64,000 nt of DNA, taken from assembly GCA_947650365.1 (NCBI GenBank), contig OX393549.1, positions 97,253,014 through 97,317,013 of the forward strand. The letters run 5' to 3'. Position numbers and translations under genes: made by a program. Of the stretch, positions 58,246 through 64,000 are shown in pieces. Source of the stretch: Chamaelirium japonicum (taxonomy: Eukaryota; Streptophyta; Magnoliopsida; Liliales; Melanthiaceae). Under the pieces are notes generated by a model. The model ran no database searches. It saw only the letters and a list, made by a program, of their open reading frames with translations, and was not told the origin of the DNA. How positions within the stretch are numbered: position 1 is the stretch's first letter; each line of letters starts with the position of its first letter.

Positions 58246-58599
58246 ATGAGTTGGTATGTTAGTAAAAAGTACAGTAATATATGTAAATTAATATGGGAGA
58301 CATAAAATAGTTGAATCCATCGACATTAGATAGTTCATAGACTATTATCACATAAAACAAAATACAATACCACTCATACACCGACAAAATTTGATGAGTC
58401 TAATAAATTAACCTAAAACAAATCATGCTTCTATTAAGGGTCTTTGTCTGACCATATACCTAACTCATGTATCCGATATTAAAAAAAATCAATGATTCAG
58501 AGTTGATAATCATAAGAACAAAGTATCAAATTCCACCATTAAGATTTCCAAGTTTCAAGAGATTTTATTTTTAATGGACCAGCCAGGCAGTCAGTCAGA

Positions 58600-58830
58600 G
58601 GACATGGCACTTGAGTATGGGCTCAAAGAGGTCTAGAGATCAAAATGGGAGAAGGTAACATACCTGCTATTTTTATTAAATTTCATAATCCTGGAACATG
58701 ATATCAACGGTTAGGATTTGTGTATGCAAACAAGGCAACATTGACCTTGAGGGAAAGTTCACTCCACAGTATCCATATCGGGAGTCGAACATGGAAGCTC
58801 TCAAACAGGGGAGAGAGGAAGTACCACTCG
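58600..58830 (-). repeat. Single arm of repeat X
   Basis: GGGCTCAAAGAGGT...CATATCGGGAGTCGAACATGGAAGC matches the right arm of X in the 1.4-kb array (33,620-33,800), without the left arm or the D LTR. Confidence 0.65.
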
Positions 58831-58929
58831 GACAAGAGCCCATGTAGTTTTCAGAGAGCCGTGAGAAGCAATATGTGTCATTTAATGCAGAAGATATTAA
58901 TTGAATGACACACGCAATCTACAGATAAA

Positions 58930-59345
58930 GTTTCAAACCATTTCATCAATAGTAATTCGAGCTCGGATTTCACTGTAACAGTGATTTTAATTCGATTGCT
59001 ACAATGATTTTACTGTAGCAACTGAATTGATACTCCACTGCCCAAATTGATACTCTATAATTGTTATTGTTGCTGCATAGTGAAATCATTGTCGCATATT
59101 AACGATTCTGGAGTATCAATTGGGGTTAACTGAGTATCAATTTGGTTGCTACAATAATTTTATTGTAGCAACTACAATGATTTTATTGTAGCAACTACAA
59201 TGATTTTGCTGTAACTGCTACAATGAAATCATTGTAGCCATCGAACTGATACTCAGTTAACCCGAATTGATACTCCCTATAGCTGCTACAATGAAATCAT
59301 TGTAGCAACCGATTGATATTCTCCTATAGTGAAATCATTGAAGCA
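58930..59345. repeat. Inverted-repeat (foldback) element
   Basis: GGAGTATCAATTGGGGTTAACTGAGTATCAA (starting about 59,110) pairs with TTGATACTCC-type sequence at 59,243-59,275. The middle consists of repeated TTGCTACAAT...ATTGTAGCAA palindromes. Confidence 0.65.
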
Positions 59346-59749
59346 ATCACAAGGCTAAGCCCTTTGTTAATTTTAATTGGGGATTTTCGGTGTGCGACCC
59401 TCTTGTATTTGTGAGGCTTTTGGAGAGGTTTGTCACTGGGGAAGAGGTGGGAACCAGTATAAAAAAAAACCCTTCATATATGATTCGTACGATCGATCCT
59501 GCTTCCAAAGAGCAAACAACTTAATTCTAATGGTAATAAAAAATTTCATCCTTTGTAACATGCTCGGCAATAAACATATGCTAAAAAATGATTTATCGTA
59601 GTGGTTAGGGTTTCGGCGGGGAGGATAGAGGGGTGAGGAGGAAGCGGGGCAAGAAGAAGGGGAGGAGGAAGAAAAATGGTGGCAGTGCACGGTGGGGCTG
59701 GTGGGTGACAGCGCTCGGCGCCAGTTTGCGATAGTGATGTGTGTGTGTG

Positions 59750-59751
<2 letters not shown>

Positions 59752-59799
<48 letters not shown>

Positions 59800-60000
59800 G
59801 TGTGCATGTGTGTGCGCTAGGGCTGGCAACAAGCCAAGCCTAGGTGGGAGTGATCAAGCCTGAGTCCGGATCCATATATATATTTCTTTGGCCCAAGCCC
59901 GATATATTTTGTAATCGGACTTTAGATACAAGGCCCAAGCCTAAGTACATATAAGTGGTTCGGGCCTAGGTCCAAAAGACTAATTACTTATTTTCTTTGA
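59752..60000. repeat. (GA)n microsatellite and a truncated hAT-MITE-like end
   Basis: GA repeat 59,752-59,798. TAGGGCTGGCAAC at 59,819 resembles the end of the MITE at 19,389, followed by GCCCAAGCC-rich sequence, but no matching end was found. Confidence 0.4.
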
Positions 60001-61170
60001 GTGGATTAGTTTGACATTAATAAATCTTGTTATTATGATTACCAATGGGCTAGTCTTGGGATGGACTCAAGAAAATATGAGTCTTGGGATGGACTCAAGA
60101 AAATATATTACTGGTAATGCCCTTGTCTATCAATACTCGGATGGTCGCCTCGGCGGCAACACACCCTCAGCCGCATTTGGTGTCAGTACACACCCCGGAC
60201 GATGCCCAGACTTCTCGTTGCTCCCGTCGACTCTTGTTCTATTTTTCTTTCTTTTATACTAATCATTTTTATCTTCCCTTCATTAGATCCATTGGTCCGC
60301 CGCCATCCATTATCAACACCGTTGTCATCAATTATCAACATCCTCGACTGTTGTTGTGTTTTTCTTTCTTTTCTACTAATAATTTATATCCCCCTTTTGT
60401 ACATCATTACCACTGTCGATCAATGTGTGCTTTTACTAACCATTGTGAAAAAATGTGCAGTTATTGCTCACCGCTACCATCGATCGTCGCCTCGGTGCCA
60501 CTGCTGTAGTCGTCCACCATTGTGGACCTTTGCATTGATCGCCGCTCATACCATCCCTATCGTTGATCACCACTTGCATCACCGATTGCCGATTAAAAAA
60601 AACTATATTGTCATCGCCTGCCACTGCCCTGCCACATCGCCTATCACTGCAGCTGTCATCATCTGTCTTTGCTAGTATTCGTCACTCGCACCATTGCCAA
60701 CATCGTTGGCCACTACCATTTACCAAGCACCGTAGAAAAATTATTGTCACCGCCCCCTATATCACCCCCGCTATTGTCACTTGTCCTACACCATTGTTCG
60801 CCGCCGTTTTCAACCTTTTTAGATAAATTCACAGGTAGAAGATACACTATCATGAAAAAGTCAAGCAAATTTTTCAACAAATGCATGCATATAAAATGAC
60901 TGAAATACATAAAATCTACATCACTGGATCATATGTTCTACAAATATTTAAGTGTTGTCCATGTTAGCATAAGGATAAGCAGCAAGGAATGTCCCAAAGT
61001 TCTGAATTTGGCTTTGTATACTAATAAAATGAAGTCATCGTTTTGCCTACTAATGACTTCGACATAGTCTCATTTATTTATATTGGTAGAAAATAATATA
61101 TGATCATGATTATATAAAAAAGGTATTAGAGAAGAATAAAAAAATAGCAATGCAATTGGAGGTGTAGATG
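60001..61170. other. Intergenic, low complexity, no gene seen
   Basis: A 26-bp tandem duplication (GAGTCTTGGGATGGACTCAAG, 60,050-60,110). A roughly 120-bp imperfect duplication around TTTTTCTTTCTTTT (60,240 and 60,360). CACCATTGTC-type repeats to 60,820. The ORFs follow this bias. Confidence 0.5.
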
Positions 61171-61189
61171 ATGTAAGGAATGATTTTAG

Positions 61190-61440
61190 TGGATCAACAA
61201 TTGTATATACAATACATGGAGATTGACATTAGTTGCATACATCCACTTTTCATCCATAGTGGAGCCATTGAGTTTTTCAATGGTGGAATTTGTCAACTTT
61301 TGAGAGTCAAATTGGACAAATCCATATCCTCTACTCTTGCATTTTTGGTCTGTAACAACTTTGTAAGACAAAATGGTTCCAAACTTCAAAAACATCTTAT
61401 GAATCCTCACATTATTGATAAACGCACTTAGGTTCTGCAG
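61190..61440 (-). pseudogene. Fragment of a poly(A)-binding protein RRM
   Basis: Minus-strand frame with NLSAFINNVRIHKMFLKFG, ILSYKVVTDQKCKSRGYGF and VQFDSQKLTNSTIEKLNG. GYGFVQF is RNP1 of an RNA-recognition motif, and the context matches RRM2 of plant PABPs. Only this domain is present, with no upstream RRM1 or downstream RRM3, so it is a gene fragment. Confidence 0.7.
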
Positions 61441-61754
61441 ATAATTCATACAACAACTATCGTAATCCAAAGCAAGTCACAGATGAAGATTATATAGTAA
61501 GTGAAGAAAGCTAATCGATAAGAATATCATTGGTAGCTCAGTAAGAGTATCTCCACAAACATGCTTTCAACCCCGTTCTTCCTTGCATCAAATAGTGATT
61601 CAGCTTCTCTAATGTAAGGAAGGCTGCGCAAAAGACTGTATCTGGCTTCTCTAACGTAATGTATTGTCTTTGGGTAGCGAGGTTGCTAAGAGTGCTACTT
61701 ATATTCAATGGTTTCTTTGGAAAGCCAGAAATATTGGATATTTAATAATATCCG

Positions 61755-62036
61755 GTGATCTCCGTCCAGAGTATTGTGCAGGCATCTAGCTTTCTTATTT
61801 GTGGCTTGATATCCTCCCATCCGTCTGATGTGCGGGTCTCAAACAACCTTTCTACTATTTGGGTGATACCTCCTTTGGGGTATCTCAAGATCAATGCTGA
61901 TGCAACTGTGGGATCAGATTCCATCACATGTGGAGCAATAGTTCGTGACAATTCAGGTGCGTTTATCAAAGCAGTGGACAAGATATTTTCTTTTTATTCG
62001 CCATTGGAAGTTGAAACTTTGGCGGGTAAGGAGTAA
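61755..62036 (+). pseudogene. RNase H-like fragment of a LINE or reverse-transcriptase-like gene
   Basis: VIPPLGYLKINADATV, CGAIVRDNSGAFIKAV and FYSPLEVETLAGKE match the RNase H-like domain (RVT_3) found in plant LINEs and related gene copies. The normal first aspartate is in ADA rather than TDG. Truncated on both sides. Confidence 0.65.
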
Positions 62037-62222
62037 TTGTTGTTGACACTTTAGAGCGGAGCAAACAAAGTAATTCTCGAGGGGCCGGGGAAACATCTCG
62101 ATGATTACTTTCCTGTCAGATGAAAATCTGATCCCCCATGGTGTATCTACACTTTGGCTGAGGAATGCAGGACTTTATTGAAGTTCTTCCATTGTGACTC
62201 GACTCACCATGTTCTGCGCAAC

Positions 62223-64000
62223 TGTAGACACACGAATTTCGTCGGACCCGAACCCGACATACGTGTGCCGACGCGGATGCAAACCCGACACGCGAACCTG
62301 ACTCGCCCGCTCCAATGCGGACCCGGACCCGACTCGCACCTAGCAAAAGAGGAGCGGACCCCACTTCAAGGGGGGGGGGCGGCCCCTACTAGGACCCGAA
62401 CCCCATGTGGGGCCGGCCCTATTGGGACCCGAACCCTATGGAGGGGCCGGCCGGCCCTGCAAGGAAAGAGAAGAAAAGGAAAGAAAAGAAAAGAAAGAAA
62501 AGAAAAAGAAAGAAAAGAAAGGAAAGGGAAGAAAAGAAAAGGAAAGAAAAGAAAAGAAAGAAAAGAAAAAGAAAGAAAAGAAAGGAAAGGAAAGAAAAGG
62601 AAAGAAAAGAAAAGGAAAGAAAAGAAAGAAAAGGAAGAAAATACCGCCATGCGCGGGGGGAGGTTGCGTATGACGTCTGCACACACGCGGATCTGCGTCG
62701 ATCCCTCGATCCGACGCACAAAAAGAAGCACCCGATCGCCATGTGCGAAATCTAGCCATAATTGCCTCGCCAGAAAAGGAAAACAAATAAACGTTATTCC
62801 CCTCATCAATGGATGAATAAAATCCGGGTAATTATGAGAGAGATACAAAAGGGATTTAAAATTAAAAGTTCCCATATCTCTCTCCCCTCCCCTTTGCCTA
62901 TAAATAGAGGGGGTGGGGGAATGAAGAAGAGGTCGATTCGGATGGCCATGTGACGAAGCTCTGCAGAAGAGGAGACGCGCTCTTCATCGACCCAAGGCTT
63001 CACGAGGCACGGTCAAGCCTGTCCCGAGGGATCGGCTTACCGAAAGCTCTCATCAACGTGAAGACCCTTGCACACGAAAATCAAGACTTCGACTCCGTGC
63101 ACGAAGAAGAAATCTCAGAGAAGAAGACCCTTTGACTCCGAAGACGCAAGAAGCAAAGCCCGGAGAAGAAGAGGAGCGGCACTACCCCGTCGTCTCCAAC
63201 AAGCCTTCGACTCCGATCAAGCCCAAAAGCCCGGAGAAGAAGAGGAGCGGCACTACCCCGTCGTCTCCAACAAGCCTTCGACTCCGATCAAGCCCAAAAG
63301 CCCGGAGAAGAAGAGGAGCGACACTACCCCGTCGTCTCCAACAAGCCTTCGACTCCGATCAAGCCCAAAAGCCCGGAGAAGAAGAACGAAGCGGCGCTAC
63401 ACCCGTCATCTTCAACAAAGCCTTCGACTCTGATCAAGCTCAAAAGCCCGGAGAAGAAGAACGAAGCAGCGCTATACCCGTCTCTTCAACAAAGCCTTCG
63501 ACTTCGATCAAGCTCAAAAGCCCGGAGAAGAAGGGAAGCGGCGCTGCACCCGTCATCATCAATAAGGCCTTCGACTCCGATCAAGCCCAAAAGCCCGGAG
63601 AAGAAGCCGACGCCATAACCGCCACGGGGTCGAAGGTCGGGAAAAATTGAAGACGAAACGCCGGAGCTCTGCAGAAGAGGAGACGCTTCTTCATCGACCC
63701 AAGGCTTCACGAGGCACAGTCAAGCCTGTCCCGAGGGATCGGCTTACTGAAAGTCCTCATCAACGTGAAGACCCTTGCACACTAAGATCATCCCTTCGAC
63801 TCCGTGCACGAAGAAGAAAGCTCGGAGAAGAAGAACCCTTCGACTCCGAAGACGCCAGAAGCAAAGACCGGAGAAGAAGATCGGAGCGGCACTACCCCGT
63901 CGTCTCCAACAAGCCTTCGACTCCGATCAAGCCCAAAAGCCGGAGAAGAAGATCGGAGCGGCACTACCCCGTCGTCTCCAACAAGCCTTCGACTCCGATC
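62223..64000 (+). repeat. LTR of a second family B element (B2), runs off the window
   Basis: Starts TGTAGACACACGAATTTCGTC. An A/G-only tract (62,462-62,640) precedes GCGCGGGGGGAGGTTGCG, the uninterrupted form of the A insertion site. TATA CCTATAAATAG at 62,898. About six 68-75-bp repeats (63,160-63,600) are built on CCCGGAGAAGAAGAG and GCCTTCGACTCCGATCAAGC. The segment from 62,955 is duplicated from 63,663. No purine tract precedes it, so it is a 5' or solo LTR. Confidence 0.75.

Overview
The window is plant nuclear DNA, from an angiosperm; I cannot name the species. Two things support this. There are two intron-containing plant genes: a prenylated heavy-metal-associated (HIPP) protein and an 81-residue protein with a DFRP-like C-terminal motif. 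The rest is dense, nested LTR retrotransposons of the plant Ty3/gypsy Tat type (gag, protease, RT, RNase H plus a second RNase H, integrase), with Helitron, hAT, Mutator and foldback MITEs. No bacterial, organellar or viral gene block is visible.

Layout. 1-18,644 is the 3' part of an old element, B1: an antisense plant-mobile-domain (PMD) pseudogene, then a 3' LTR starting at 3771. Element A (4156-16,893, GGGGG target duplication, TG...CA LTRs) is inserted in that LTR. It carries a decayed gag-pol on the plus strand and, between pol and the 3' LTR, a three-exon antisense gene with a W-box-rich palindromic repeat array just upstream of it. 18,645-33,090 is the gene-bearing stretch: a hAT MITE, tandem Helitrons, a 470-bp foldback, the 81-aa gene with a 3.7-kb intron carrying a Mutator MITE, a second hAT MITE, and the HIPP gene on the minus strand with a poly-A retroposon in its intron. 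33,091-47,459 is a roughly 1.4-kb tandem repeat (four units), each unit joining a foldback-like repeat X to a truncated D LTR. Element C (36,576-45,809, minus strand, GAACA target duplication) interrupts the third unit. C has kept gag and the antisense gene but lost most of pol. 47,460-56,332 is element D (minus strand), in which pol is absent and about 5.5 kb of five different tandem-repeat families fills the space between gag and the 3' LTR. 56,333-62,222 holds Helitron copies, a copia-like LTR remnant, an inverted-repeat element, a PABP fragment and a LINE RNase H fragment. 62,223-64,000 is a second LTR of family B with an internal duplication, running off the end.

The most interesting signal is a recurring module in elements A and C. 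It is a spliced gene running against gag-pol, with two small introns at identical phases. Immediately upstream lies an array of TTGACCGATCGGTCAA palindromes, which are paired inverted WRKY W-boxes. The U3 regions of the LTRs separately carry tandem repeats with TCP/site-II-like GTGGGCCCAC motifs. Together these suggest that the elements carry two independently regulated transcription units in opposite directions. All positions, reading frames and splice junctions were read by eye; family names are from memory of known domains.
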